The notes under the pieces are model-generated. The model was given only the letters and a program-made list of their open reading frames with translations. It was not told the origin of the DNA and did no database searches. A DNA stretch of 64,000 nucleotides from Tyto alba (taxonomy: Eukaryota; Chordata; Aves; Strigiformes; Tytonidae), in NCBI RefSeq assembly GCF_018691265.1, contig NW_024881316.1, forward strand, positions 28,331,319 through 28,395,318. The letters run 5' to 3'. Below are positions 25,701 through 39,329 of this stretch, in pieces; positions within the stretch are counted from its first letter, which is position 1, and every line of letters begins with the position of its first letter. The position numbers were made by a program, and so were the translations under genes.

Positions 25701-27489
25701 ATCATTAGAAATGAAAACAGAATTTAGTTTACTACATGGCTGGAGTCCTGAGACTTCTGTCTTCAGATATGCCAACTGTCGTGTTTTGTCTAGGCAAAGC
25801 CAACTTTGTGATAAAAACAAAACAAAACAAAGCCCAGAAGACAGCTTTTCAAAACTTAAAAACTTGCTTACATTGTTTTCCAAGTAACTAAGTCAATGGA
25901 AAAATATACTATAGAGATAATATTCTGCATTAGAAATGACTCACCAGACAAATAATAGGTCTTTTGCTGCTTTCTTAGATCTTGGAGTATTTTTCAGAGT
26001 ATCCCTTAATCTGAGTCACTACTTATCTGGGGCCTATTTCTGCTATAACAAAATGTACAGCTTTCCATCACTGTGCATCAAAATTAAAGCCTAAATGAGA
26101 CAAAATGTGCTCAATTCATAAACCTCTTTGATTCATGTCCCTTTTTCATTTCTTCATTTTAGTAGTCTCTTTTCCCTACTATTCTGGTATTCCTATTGAT
26201 AAGCCCTCCTCATGATTCATACAGGCTGCAGGATACTAAAAAAATGGAATTTGTTTTCTGCTTTCTGACCATCACTCTGTTTGCAGTGCATACCATACAC
26301 CTTCTCTCTCTGCATCTTCTATGTGGAGAGTGATATGTTTGTAACAGGTAGCTACATTATGCTTTTGTAGTTTAATGCAAAAGGGACAAGATGCCAGACT
26401 TGAGGTGTTACCTTTCTATGGATAACAGCAACAAGGACAAGGCAAGATATAAAGCCTTAAAGGCAAAATAAAAAAAAGGTTAAACATGCTCTGTAAGGTA
26501 TAGACATAGGTGAAGGGAAACCCAAGAGCAGAACAGTGCTTTAGTTATTAAAATAGAATCTCATGATAAAAGACCTCTTCCTTCATGGTGAGGGGTTCCT
26601 TCATTACTAAAAACAAATATGAGTTGATGATAATGACCAAAATGCAAGGAAAGGATGGACAGCAGTCAAACACAATACTGACTGAAAGTCTGAAATGACT
26701 GAAAAATACAGAGGCTTAAGTTATGTATGGCTGAGAAACCAGAAAGCTGCATAAAATATTTTGCAGGTTTTACTCAGATCATAGGCTGCAGACAGGGCAC
26801 CTGGCAGTTGCAGGAAAATTTTCACTTTTATCTGGTAGGAATGAGTGGAAGATTCACATATTTTTTAAAAGGAGATCACCTGTTTACAATGCATCAGAGA
26901 GTGGAAAAATCTACATATCAATTCCCTTTGCAAAGATTTTACTTTCACATAACTGCTTTTGAGCATGCAAAACCCCCCATATCTACAAGTGTGGAAGAAC
27001 TAATGAAAGGAAAAACAGTAAGTAGAAATCATACAGCATTGCTCTTGTAGGTGAATTGTCAGTGGGGCCGAGAGGTCACATAGCAATAGGACACAGTTTG
27101 CTGAAATAAATTAAGAGTCCACATGGCAAGATTAAGAATAAAGTTATATTTTTACTTCAGCTATTCTCTGAAGATCTGTGCTGTCCTTTCTGCTGCTAGA
27201 TCATAATGGAAAAATTGACCTTTCAGCATCCTTTCCCCTAAATTTCTCGTGATAAATATTTCATTTTAATACACAAAACTGAGTTCAACATCCTATTCTC
27301 AATTTTCAAGAGACAGGTTAGTACCACTGGCCATGTTTTCCAGTGCATGTTGAGGCTTTAATGTCTTGGTCTTTCAAAGGGAGATGAATTAAAATTTGAA
27401 ATTTCAGTTAACTTTCTGAAAAAAAAAGGAAGAAAAAAAGAAAAAAGGAATGGTGAAGTGGCAGCATCTGGGCAAATGAGGGAAGGCTG

Positions 27490-27605
27490 TGAATCAGGAA
27501 CTCATGGGTCCTAATTACCGGTTTTGCTGCTGGTTTGATTTGAAACCTTGGGCAAGTGACAGTCTCTCTGATGCAGCTACTCAATCTCTGTAACATGAAA
27601 TACAG
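27490..27605 (+). mobile_element. MIR SINE relic
   Basis: The segment aaaccttgggcaagtgacag, preceded by a tgctgctggtttgatt stretch and followed by tctgatgcagctactcaatc and tctgtaacatgaaat, matches the MIR core in order. Similarity runs for about 110 bp. Confidence 0.65.
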
Positions 27606-30600
27606 CTGTACTCTTCAAAAACAGCTCGTGAGTTTCTATTTCTGAGTTTATTCAGGCCTTCCTTGCCAAAGTGGCTGTGACAGGCCCGCTGAAAGCAGCG
27701 CTGAGATGAGTGGAGTGGGCAAGGCTCGTGGAAGAGCTGTGTGTCCATCCACCCATTCCTGCACTGCAGCCTGAGACAGCTCGTGCCCTTACACCTCCCC
27801 TGATCTCTGCTGGCCCCTCTCCGGCTTGTGGGCTCATAAATATAATGGTTGAAAATCTGATGGTCATAAAATATAATTCAAAACAACTATTAGTTATGAA
27901 CCATTTTCATTTTCCATTCCCAGATCCTAAACCACACATTTTAGGCAACCTAGCACACTGTGACAGCCTAATGAAATCCAGCAGGGACAGAAACTGAAAT
28001 CCTGTTCAATTATTTTGGATACAGAATTTTATTTCACCCATATGAAGCTATTTATAGATCAGAATAGCTAGATGGAGAATTTCAAACATACAGGAAGAGA
28101 TATTCCCAGTAATAAAGACATTGCAATGTAAAGACTAGATCCAGCATGCACACACCAAGATCTGTTGGTAGTTGCAACACTTCAGCAACACTTGGAGAAA
28201 AACAAGTCATGTGCAAAACAAACAAAAATTAATGAAAGAAGGGAAACAATCTGCTTTTCATTTAAATGGAAGTAATTTTAAGAGAAGGTGGTAACACAAG
28301 TATTAAAAAAATTGTTGCTATTTACCTAATCCATGTTTTACTACAAAAGCTAGTTTTCCTTTGACTAGGCTATCTGCATAGGATCATTTGAGTTTAATTT
28401 TTTCTTTTATCTGCTGTCATAATTTCAGTTTGCACTGAAGTTGATAATGAGGTATTCAGCATACTTAAAGCTAACTGTATTATTCCTACAGCAAAAATAA
28501 TGGGAAGAAATTTGACTTGAGATTGTATTCAAATATGGTACAAAAATACACATTACCTCTAAAAGTCAGTAGGCATGGTGCTATAGAACAATCATCTCAT
28601 ATTTCACTGTCCTGTGAGATAGATCTTTTGGGGCACAGGTTACAAAACAGGCAAACCTAAATTTATTGAGTTAGCATCCATTTCCATGTAAGAATCACTC
28701 ACATTTAGATTATATTTAATACAATTCTTAGATATGCTTTTGTTAGTCCTACACTATGGTACCATCCTGCTCAAGGCAATATCTAAACTCTGTTTCCATG
28801 GCACCATTTACCTTCCCATGCCGCTTGTTCTGTGTGTATTATTAGAAAATCCTGAGAATTGTTGCATCATTGTACCAATATTGAGTTATCATCATAAGCT
28901 GTGGGAAGGTGGAAACAAAAAACAAAACAACATGAACCTTTCTGATTTCTTGGATCAGTGTTTGTTTGTGTTTTGTTTTTGTTTTTTTTTTTTTTTTTTT
29001 TTTTAATTCATCTGCAACCAAATTGCTACATTTTATTCACAGCCCTGTAACAACTCTTCCAGTGCAGCTGTATCACGCTGGATTCAAAGGCAAAGGCTGC
29101 CAGTTATATAGATGAGAAGTACTGTCTACAAACTACCAGTACACTAATAAATTAAACAATGCTCAGGAACATTCCCAGGCTCTGGTGTGTAGTCAAATAC
29201 ATGGATAAATTGTTAGATTGGTCTGTGACATGCATTTTGCCTGTGCCACCTAGCAACATCAAAAAGTCCTAAAGCATTTCCACCGGTGGTGTGGATTCAG
29301 AATCTTGCAGGGAAATGAGCAGATCTCTGCTCTTCCCAATGGACACTTGGCATGCAATCATCCACGCGCACAGGCAAGTTTTGGAGGTTGCCAGATTTAC
29401 TAACAAGAGGTAAGTCAGACCATGCCAGATGGTTTCATTGCCCATCACCATTCCTGGGCACGTTTAGTTTACTTACATAGATGTAGCTACAATATCAACC
29501 CCACGCTGGAATGTTGAGGGCATCAAATGGCTCTTACAGACATCTGACCATATTATATAAAGGTATAAAACTTCTAAATACCAGGCTACAATTTGTTGTT
29601 ATTCTGTAAGATATTATGGATGAGATTTAATTCCTTCCTTACTACACACTTAATGAAGATGTTTAAATGCGTGCTAGGCATCTGAGCTGCCATATACTCA
29701 AATACAGTCAACAGAGCCTGTACTGTGAGCTGAGGCTCCACTGATGAGAATTTCACTGATTATAATGGGAACTTAGACATCTAGTTTGCCTGTAGACAAC
29801 TATATTTGACATTTTAATGCTGAACTGACTTCTGCCCAACACATTTGTGCTTGCCAGCATTACCTAAGGTCATTCTAAACATACGGACACTGAAGAAACA
29901 GTAATTTTCTTTCTTTCAAAATTGTAAGTGAAGCTAAAGAACCAAATAATAAATCAAGAAAGCACAGTTTTAGTTTTGACATAAAATCTCATTCCTTCTT
30001 CTCTGCTCTAGCATCTTGGCTAACTTCAAGGCCAGGTCTCTTCAGGTGCACATCTCAGCTGAGCTGTGTCTCTCATTTAAAATGGAGGCTAGAGAATATT
30101 CCAGCTCCCATCATTGTACAGGAGCAGGAGCATGAAGAAAGCAGGTCCCTCTATCATGCAGATGGATGGAACATCCACAACAGAAAGCTGAGAAGTATTC
30201 AAAATACTTGGTGGATACCTTCTATGTGTTTCACCCTCCTCTCCCCATTATGATGAGGATGGAAACTGTTGTTTCTCTTTTTCACCCCTCTAATTTCAAA
30301 TCTGTTCCCGGTCACTAGGAAGGTGACTTGAGTAACACAGAACTCATTCACTGACAGTAGCCAAGAAGACGTTGGAGTTGTTCCCTTTCCTCTTGTCTGT
30401 TTCCTCTGTCCACCTTTCCATCCTATCCACATCTTCCTATTTGGGGAAATTTATTTCTGATGCATTGTTTTATTTAATACATTATAATTACAGGATGTTT
30501 TTTTTGCAAACAACTCTAAAAATGAGAAAGAGTAGACTGGTTTTAATGTTTTAATTCTTATGGTTAGGAACTATTCATGCTGGAGATACCAAATCCCGTT

Positions 30601-32374
30601 ATTCATAATATAGAAATGCTGTTTTTTAAAACACCTAATTGTAATGATTTTTCATAATAAATAATTTTTTAAATTCAATGTGTGAAAGCTAGCTACTTGT
30701 TATTATTAAACCGCTAAAATGATCTTAGCCAGTATTTCTTTGATGACTATTGCTCTAAGCATTTAAAAGATTTATATATGAGAAGCATGTGTTTCATCAG
30801 TAAAACCAGCTGACTTAATATTTTTAACAAAGGCCCAACTTACACTGACTGATTTTCATTTCCCTTGAATTGCAAGTTAATTTATTACTCAAATGATTTT
30901 GTAATTCCTAAAATGATATTATTACAAGTTTCTGACTGCGACTGGGCAAATAGTGGCATCCTGACCTATTTATAATACTTTTCAAATATATTGCAATATG
31001 TGATCTCTATAGGCTATGTAGCAATTAAAAAAACAACAAAAAGAATAAAATATTCCCAGTGAACTCTCTTCCAGTTACTCTACCAATAAAATGTCTAAAG
31101 GGTTAGCATATTCATAAATACATATATTTTATACAATTTAGTGACAGGAGTGCATGTTTATCACATTGACATTTTCCCTCATAATATATTTGCCTTCAGC
31201 CATTTATGCTTTCTATAATGATAACCCTGGCCATTTTATTACGTTTGGCACAAAGCACTTAGATAATATTTGGAGCCTGGAGAACAACATAAGATAAATA
31301 CTCTACCATTAATGGTGTAGCTTTTTCCCACTATGTTTATAAGAACTCAGCTGTGTTACAGCTGTTACCAAACTATTGTTAAAGAAATCAAGCAGCTCTC
31401 CTTCTCCCCTCCCAATCTTCATTTATTATATTTTCTTTTTACTTTTCACCAGAAAATAATGTTTTGGCATGTGAAAAATATTATTAACATGGAGATAAAG
31501 GCAATCTGTACTAGATTACATACTGTTCCAAAATGCATCCTCCAATTTTTTGTTTTGTTTTTCCTTCTTGCTTTTTCTCCTCTAATAGAAATATGAGGCT
31601 GAAAGCTGTGGAAATGAAAAGGGTCTCAGAAACTTTGTGTGATAGTGTCCTTTTCTATGGGTATTAATTACTACCTGCTTCATTTCTGTGCACAACTGTA
31701 TATACACTTATATTACTCTTGTGAAGTTAATTTACTCATAATTGATGATGTTCTGGAAGGAAATACCGTTTACATCCTTTTTCTAGCATTAGTACAGATG
31801 TGAGAAATCAGAATTTAAGCAATCATTTTGACAAATACTTCCTATTTCAAACTTAGAGAACTCACTTTCAGGGCTAGATTTACAAGGGGATCTAGATTCC
31901 CAAATCTGCTCTGTCTACATACATATATAATATAAGTGCTGCCTATCTATCTAAGCAAGATTCTCCATCTTTCTACCAAAGAATTCGAAGCTTTGTATCT
32001 GAGATCTGCATTATGTTACTATCTCTAATGTTCCCTCAGAACCAAACATTTTGTCACTAATTTTGTTCATTTTGAACATACTGTACTAGGTAGTGAGTAG
32101 GAAGCACCTAAACCCCCTCAGAAGACACAAAAGAGGCATTTTTGCACCTATTTAATCTTCTCTACTAAACTCTCTTTCTAATGTTCTGCACTGAGCACCC
32201 CTCTCAAGATATCTATAAAATTTCCTATCTTAATATATAAATGCATTAAATATTACCCAACAATTATTGTTCAGTGAACCAAGAAATAAATAATGAATAT
32301 AATAATACCCCTCTCTAATATGTACCTCTCTCTTCATCAGTACATCAGTACATTTCAGATTTCTTGATGGAATA
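27606..32374. other. Non-coding DNA, no gene seen
   Basis: A modestly GC-richer spot at 27.68-27.83 kb and the T23 run at 28982. The stretch near 29740-29810 (cactgattataatgggaact, agacatctag) resembles an old amniote interspersed repeat I cannot name. A donor-like AGGTAAGT lies near 29409. Confidence 0.5.
28982..29004 (+). repeat. T23 run
   Basis: Uninterrupted 23 T preceded by TTTG/TTTTG units from about 28961. Confidence 0.9.
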
Positions 32375-32510
32375 GTCAGTGTCATTATTCACAATTTATG
32401 AATTGGGAAACAGTAAAGTAAGGGGGTTTGCCAGAAATCATGCCACAGGCTACTTTAATAACTAGGTCTCCTGAATCCCTGGTTAATGCACTATTCAGAT
32501 AAGCTATGAA
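32375..32510 (-). mobile_element. MIR SINE relic, reverse strand
   Basis: In plus-strand terms the order is atgaattgggaaacagtaaa, ggggtttgccagaaatcatg, ccacaggctac, then aactaggtctcctgaatccc. This is the reverse complement of the MIR core, from its aatggggat side toward its tRNA-like head. About 135 bp is recognisable. Confidence 0.65.
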
Positions 32511-34614
32511 CACAAAAGAACTGTTAAAGTCAAAAACAATGAGCCAGTTGCTCTTCACAGACTAATAAACAGTCTCTAGTTATTTCTCTATTTCAACAAA
32601 CAAATCACACAAAGGGATTTACTCTTGCTCTTTTATGCCAAGTGGAAACCTGACATTTGTGATGTTTCCCACTGAGATGAAAAAGAAGCAGAGGGAAACT
32701 CAGCTAAGGAAATTTGTTATTCCAAATCTCTTTTCACATCCCATCTGAGACACACAGTATTCAAGCTTTTATAGGAAAACCAGAGGAGACAGTTGGGCTC
32801 AAGAAGTGTGTGTGTCTCACATTTCCACCACAACAATTTGGCTCATTCAATGTCTGAATAGTTATTTATAATCAGACATGTGTTCACTTTTCCATCCTGC
32901 ATAGCTTATGTTTGTAAGATATGAAAAGCAATTAGCATGGTGATGAGTCTAAGCTAATAAGCCTACTGTGAGGGAGGGTATATTAGCTTAGGGTCAGCAC
33001 GCTGTTAGCCACATTCAAATATCTTTCATTTGCCCCGGAGCAGGACAGAGCAATCTTGTGTCTATATGAAAAATAGTATTCTAGACCCAGAATTAACACC
33101 TGGCTCCTTCAGCATCACACAAAGTTTCTGATTATATTGCAGTCAGCAACAGCTCCTCCGAGCTGGTGTTTCCAGATGTTTTGCTGCAGCTGCAAAACAC
33201 TAAGCACAGGGTACAAATAAACAGGTGTATTCAGTAAGTCACACAAAGCTGTAGTCTACCATGGCTGCTCTGCAACCAATACATACAAAACAAGTTTAAA
33301 GGTGGGTCAGGATGTGTATGTGATATGCAGAGACATTAGAATAGTATAGATGTACCACGTAAGTCTCTTTCTGAACATTTATTATCTGGATACAGCATCC
33401 AAATGACTACTTCAATATGTCACTTCGAATTTTGATAAGGTGATTAGTCCTGCCTGACTACTTCAAAGAGTAACTATCCTTTGAAGTGATTTTGAGCTTT
33501 TGCACACATCTCCGTAAAACACCCATCACAGCCATTTCCAGGAACCATATGAGGATAACACACAAAAGCTATGTCTTGGAGGCTCAAATCCACATTTGGA
33601 CATAAAAATACAGCTCTTTCTGAAGTCAATGAGTTGCATATGGTCCTCACACTAATCAAAGTTTCCACACCTTGATCTTGCTATGGCATACATCTCTAAA
33701 CCTCCACCCTGATTATGCATTATCTATTTTCTGTCCCCCCAAGAAATCATGTTAGAAAAACTTTCAAGAATTATCCTATAGCACAGAGCTGTCATAGCCA
33801 ACCTGCAAAATATACAGCCTAAATAAGCCTGAAACAGCACAGCTGTCTAAAATGTCTGTATTAAGAATGACACATGTACCCGATTAGATGTAGGAAAGTA
33901 CCATACAGCTATGACCTGAAACTATGAAGATACATGTTTGAATAACCCTCAGTGATAACAGGAAGACAATTCAAGTGCTGCCTTCAGCTGTTCCTTCTGC
34001 TTTTCCAAGCAGGTTGCCGCTTTACCTCAGTCTGCCAGACTCCCACAAAGGAAGAAGAGACCTTGACTGACTCTAAGAGCAGCAGATCATCTAGCAGAGA
34101 GCCACTCCCACACAAGGCATGATAGAAGAGCAAAGCTGTTCAATGTTTGTCAATAGGAAATGGGCTATAGAGAATTTTCAACTCTGAAGACGTTCCTCTA
34201 AATTGAAAAAAAGAAAAATTCCAAAGCAGCTGCTGCACAACGGTATCAGTAAAGTGATATTTCTGACTACTCTCTTCATGGCGACTGTTTTTTCCCCTTT
34301 TCTCCCACCATTCTCCCAATCATATGTGCACATATTTACACTCCCTTAATAAATTCAATTGACTAAATCCACCAAATGTATATTCAGTAGGAAAAAAAGG
34401 ACCTAAAATAGTTTCTGAACAATTAATTAGGAAGTCTAGCTAGCCAGCCTCTTCTTCCTCATAAATAATATTTTTTAAATGAGGCTTGGGTCTTAATTAT
34501 AATCTTCATTGGAGAAAAATCAAGACATTTCAAAATTTTTCATGAGGAAGATGAGATGTAAACACGGCTATTAAAGAACAGCCCAAAGGCAAATGATCAG
34601 ATGCCCTGCTTGGT
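32511..34614. other. Non-coding DNA, no gene seen
   Basis: Unique-looking AT-rich DNA without recognisable repeats or domains. Frames do not exceed 64 codons. Confidence 0.55.
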
Positions 34615-34850
34615 GCCTGCATGTTGCTTGCTTCGATGCAGGGACTTGACTCTCTATCTCTCAATGACAGCTGAGTACCCTAACCACCAGGCTAATGTTA
34701 CTTTCTCTGCAGCTGGAGCTGTTCCATCTTGTTTAAATAATTAAGTATCCAGTGACCCATGAAGAGTGTGTGTCTCTAATCTGGTGACTAGGGTATTCGC
34801 CTGGCAAATTGACCTGTTGATCTGATAAGTGTTCTGCAAAGACATTTATA
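34615..34850. repeat. Ancient palindromic repeat with tRNA-like arms
   Basis: Two tRNA-like segments face away from each other. On the reverse strand, 34671-34693 reads AGCCTGGTGGTTAGGGTACT with a B-box-like GTCAAGTCCCTGC beyond it at 34638-34650. On the forward strand, 34779-34804 reads ATCTGGTGACTAGGGTATTC. The two heads match at 18 of 24 positions and resemble the D-arm of tRNA-Glu-type genes (tagtggttagg). The roughly 85-bp spacer contains ggagctgttccatcttgttt. I have a general memory of old amniote repeats with this head and spacer but do not know the family name. Neither arm can fold as a complete tRNA. Confidence 0.55.
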
Positions 34851-36029
34851 GTCAATTCATCCTTAAAAAAAAAGGAAGAAATTGGGTTTTTTCCTCATCC
34901 CTGCATTAATTCTCTCAATAGCCACCTATCTCCTGATCCAGCACTGGCTACTGGTTGCCACAGTGCTGGCAAGATAGAAATTCTCTATGCAGCACATTTA
35001 CAAAGCATAACAAAATGGTTCCCTAATGAAAAATGGGTTTAACATTTTATATATGACATAAAATTGATTTAAAACAACTACTCCTGAAAATCTTGTTATG
35101 ATTGAGTTTGGAAATGGGCTAAGGAGGCATGCATATATATACATTTGGGAAGTGCACACTTTATACACTTATGTACACTTGCTTGGTGTGCACTTGTAAA
35201 GTCTGCATATAGAGTTCTCATCTCTCACATGGTACCAAGTACCAAAAACCTAATCTTGTGGAGTATGTAGAATGTTTTAGCAGAGAAACCCATTAGCATT
35301 GGAGGGCCTCTTTATTGTGGAGTTGCAGCTCATGAAATTTGTTTTCTGCTCCTGCAGGAGACACCACTGTATTTAATCCATTTATGAACTTTATTAATCA
35401 GGAAAAATATCATAAACACTGTGAGAATCACAACTCTGCAGCAAGACAAAAAGTTTGCTAGCGGATTGCCGACCTGTTCCTAGACAAATCAATGTGCTGA
35501 AAGAAAAGCAAACCTGGCCCTGACAGCTGCTCACTCTGCCAGCCCTGCTTAAATGTCTCTGCTCAAAGTGCAAAACCGTAAAAAAAGCATAGCCCACTTT
35601 TATGCCATCATGATGTCTACCTGTTTCCAACATTTTTATCTGAAAATTCATAAAGAGGATTGGGGTCAGGCATGTAAATACTGTTCCAATTTTCTCCACG
35701 GGATTTAACTGTTAGCGCACTTGTTGGGATGGGCTGAAGCCTTCCCAACTGGCTTCTCACCAGGCAACACCTGGCCATGTTCTGGGGCCCTTTCTCCGGG
35801 GCATTTTGGATGAGATAATGCTGTCCTGCGAGGGGATAGTTTAGCCACTTACTACGGCCCATTTTACTTACTAAAATGGATTCAGTGAAAGAGGTTAAGT
35901 AGGCACAGTTGACAACATTTTCAGGGCTGAATACAGTTCAGGAATTCATGTTACTTGATGCCAACGGCCTGCTTTATTACCTGGCTATTGTAGCTTGGTT
36001 TCAAGCACAGCTAGGTGTGTGTTTGGGAA
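34851..36029. other. Non-coding DNA, no gene seen
   Basis: AT-rich at the left, rising in GC from about 35.70 kb toward the CpG-rich patch. Reverse-strand frames of 101 and 81 codons overlap in different phases and show no domain. Confidence 0.55.
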
Positions 36030-36200
36030 GAACCGCGGCAGTGACCTGGTGCTGACAGCTCCGAAAAGACCCAGGGGCAGCCTGCCCTTCCTCCTGCCTT
36101 CCTGCCCACGGGACCTGCAGCCGGGCAGGGCTGTCGCATGAGGCCGCTGCTGGAAAGAAGTGTCAGCATCATCTGGGCTTTAGTCCTCCCGTTCGTCACC
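36030..36200. other. Small CpG-rich patch
   Basis: About nine CpG dinucleotides occur in roughly 170 bp (ccgcgg, tccgaa, cacggg, gccggg, gtcgca, gccgct, cccgtt, ttcgtc) in DNA of roughly 60-65 percent GC, inside an AT-rich region. It is too short for a classic CpG island. It could be a distal regulatory element, an unrecognised young insertion, or a local GC fluctuation. The reverse-strand 68-codon frame across it has no recognisable domain. Confidence 0.4.
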
Positions 36201-36369
36201 AACCTCCTGCCTCCCATGCTACCCTGAGAACAAACTAGAACATGCTACAGAACATACTGAAACAAATTTAAAAAATGCAGCCCTAAAAAGTCTATACAAA
36301 GTCCACGTTTGACAGCCTGGGCAGATTTTACAAACCTCTCCCTATAATTTTTCCCCATGCTGGCTGCTG

Positions 36370-36720
36370 GCTTATTTTCCTATGTGCAGTTGTTCAGGCA
36401 CGAGGCTCAAGCAATGCAGCGGTTGCCATGGAGAGAAGCTCAAGTTTGCACTTTATTTATTTAATTTATTTCTGAATGGCAGTGTGCTGCAGTATGTAAA
36501 ATCTGCATGATTTGCTAGCACACCGGATACCATGAACCTGGGCCTATATTTAAGCATAGCCTGTCTTTTGAAAATCACAGTAAAAAGCTGAGCCTCATTT
36601 GCAGCCGAATCTATTTCTTTTTGGGGACTGGATTTCCCTGGAGACTCATGTCTGAAATGTCCACTGAAGCAGAATTAACACTTACCTCAATTAAATCACA
36701 ATTTTTTTACCTGATACAAA
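36370..36720. promoter_or_regulatory. Candidate conserved non-coding element
   Basis: This is unique-looking, repeat-free sequence of balanced composition. It has a near X-box (GTTGCCATGGAGAG, 36422-36435), a MEF2-like ctatatttaag, and ATTTGCAG/TGCATGAT octamer-like strings. These are features common in developmental enhancers. No cross-species comparison was possible, so this is only a suggestion. Confidence 0.25.
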
Positions 36721-37212
36721 GACACCTTATGTCAGTGCTGTTAAATATGCAATTTCAATGAGACTTTTGGGAGTGGAGCATGGTCTTTTAATCCTTGTTT
36801 TAATTATTTATATAGCAACTAGAATCACGTAGAATCCTCCCTGCTTCCATGAAAAGGACAGAATTTACACAGATACATTTACAATTAATTAGCAATGAAA
36901 GACATTACTGAATTTTATCCTTCAGCATTACAGTAAATCTCATCACGCAAAATGACACAGGAGAAATATACAAATACGTGAAGGTCACTTTCTTTTTAGA
37001 TTCACTAAATCTAATCACACCAAAGCAGTGTTCCATTGTTAGTTAAAAGAACGTGTATGGGATAATGAATCTCTCTGTCCCTTTTTTCACCTCCTGCCCC
37101 CTATTTTTTGAAGCTTTTAAAACAGTCATTGTTTGAAACTAAAACCCACAGAGAGAGTGAGTCTTTATTTGTACCACTGTCATTAAACAAAATGAGTAGA
37201 AAGACAAAGTGA

Positions 37213-37228
37213 TTTTTTTTTTTTTTTT
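37213..37228 (+). repeat. T16 run
   Basis: Uninterrupted 16 T. Confidence 0.9.
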
Positions 37229-39079
37229 AATTATATGGATTGTGAGTGAGCTGAGGATGTGGACATGGAAGGTAGGCTTTGATCTGTCTGGATATTATAA
37301 TTCACGCTCTTTTATATAGAAAATAAACATCACTTTTCTGTATCTATTCCTTCATGAAAATAAGTTAAAACATTTACAGGAATATAGTACACTGGGTGTA
37401 AGTAGATATCTTAAAACTCTGCTTGTGTCATTTAGCAGACTCAACTATTGTACCTTATCCAGTGTTCTATGCATTCCCTGCTGCCTGGGAAAACAGGCAC
37501 GCAAAACAGCCATAGAAGCTCTGCAGGCTGAGCACTGTGACTTTATTCTTATTTTCCACCCATTATATGCTGCCAAGTTGCTTTGACAGTGCTGCTAGCT
37601 ATCTTTTAACTGGTTTGGTAGGTATTAAACAGTTTAGTCATACGCACTGATGATTAATTAAGCCAGCTCATATCTGTATTGAAATTCAAATCTAAGGAAC
37701 AATATTAAATTTTGTCCTTCTCTACAAGATGAAATAGAGGGATAATCAAAGGATAAAATAACAGAAAAAAGATCCTTTTCTTAGTTATAAAGGGACAAAA
37801 ATTGATAGATTGGCTCTGATTGATTGGTGACTCTGCACTATGAGAGTTCTTTAACAATCCACACACTTGAACTGTATTATAGAATGAATTTCAAAGTAAT
37901 ACCTTTCATTAGCTCAATGTATGTATTTGCATTATCTTAAAGAAGTAATATTAAGCCTTCATTGTTATGAGATCCTTACCTAAGAAGGTGACATAGCCTA
38001 TTGTCCTTGTGTGGGAGAGTAGGCCAATAATTCAGTAGTAGAAAAGTTAACATCGAACTTTCCAGAAATTTGCATAGGAGTCTTACAGGACTGATGTAAG
38101 CATATATCAAAGAGAAGTCCCTGAGAGAGTTAGTCAACAAAATGTCAGTTGTAATGATACTGTAGACCACAAAAGAAAGGAAACCCACTGCATATGAATG
38201 TTTTATTATACTGTGTCAGTTGGTGTAACCTAGATTTTAGAAGTTTGATATGAGATTCAGGCAGCCTTAAATATGGACATCAGTAGAATTAGCTGATGAA
38301 AGAGGTCTAGAAATTATCTAGCATCTTTTGCTCTTCACTGATAGCTTCTTGGTTGGTCAGAAAATTCCCTTCATGATAACATGGTAATGTTTTTATAAAG
38401 TTACTGCTGGAGAAATAGACTTCTGAATCCTTCCTTAGCTCTACCACCACCTAAAAATCACAGGCCAGGCAGCTGATTTCTGTTTGAATTTCCACTAGGG
38501 CTTGATGTTTTAGAGACATTCACGATAATACACATTGACAGCCATGGGGTGCAGCACAAAACCCTGTCAGGCAACAGGCGTGAATCCTAATCCTCAGCAG
38601 CTGGGAGCTGGTTGGCAGCATCACAGGCTCTTTCCATTCCTGCTCTGAATCTCCCAGCACATGCCCTACCCGGATCACCTCCTGCTCCTGAGGCAGGCAC
38701 GGACACCTGGAAGGTGACACCCATCACCTGTGGAGCGGAGCTGGCCGGTCTCCTGACAGGGACTGCCATTTGAGAGTCTGTCCCTACATTTAGTGGCATG
38801 CAGGATATTGATAGTAAAAATCATCACCCCATGAAACAGCCCCAGCTGCACTTTTCAGTATTTACTTTAACCTTTCAGAAATAGACCCTCACATTTGATT
38901 TCTCTATGCTATGCTTACAAAGCCCAGCAGTGTGCAACCAGCTGCAAAACACAGTTAACTGGTTGAAATTGCAAGCAAGAGGTTTCTAGGCTTTCCCTGA
39001 ACAAGTTGCTACAGCAGGTGACATGTCAGCTTAAAAGAACATCAGTAGACTTGAACAGATTTATTTTTTTAAGTTTTTG

Positions 39080-39099
39080 TTTTTTTTTTTTTTTTTTTT
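39080..39099 (+). repeat. T20 run
   Basis: Uninterrupted 20 T, about 230 bp upstream of the LINE reverse-transcriptase relic. Confidence 0.9.
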
Positions 39100-39329
39100 C
39101 CCTTCTCCGTGATACCAGAGTGGCATCCTCCTGGGCCTTCAGAAGTAGAATGTCTTGCTGAAGTCTGCGCTGTTACAGACTAGCAACCTGAAAAGGGTTA
39201 AATACAGAAGCCACTCTATTCAAGAAAGGAACAGGAGTGAAAAATGCAACTCTTTAGACAAACCTATACTCCAGGCAAAACACTCATATAAATCATTAAG
39301 GAAAATAGGGTCTACTTCTCAGAGGATGA

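Larger units (their letters stand above)
21437..27489. other. Non-coding DNA, no gene seen
   Basis: A long AT-rich stretch, with the RFX-like inverted repeat (22065) and the CTAGTA block (22661). A weak MIR-like trace lies at about 25110-25190. The 107-codon frame at 26727-27050 has no recognisable motif. Confidence 0.55.
36721..39329. other. Non-coding DNA, no gene seen
   Basis: Contains T16 and T20 runs and a GC-richer spot at 38.53-38.79 kb with overlapping short reverse-strand frames. No domain or repeat family is recognised. Confidence 0.55.

Noticed and set aside
34638..34804. Possible tRNA genes
   Set aside because: The tRNA-like arms lack a full set of stems, an anticodon loop and proper spacing. 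They are repeat relics.
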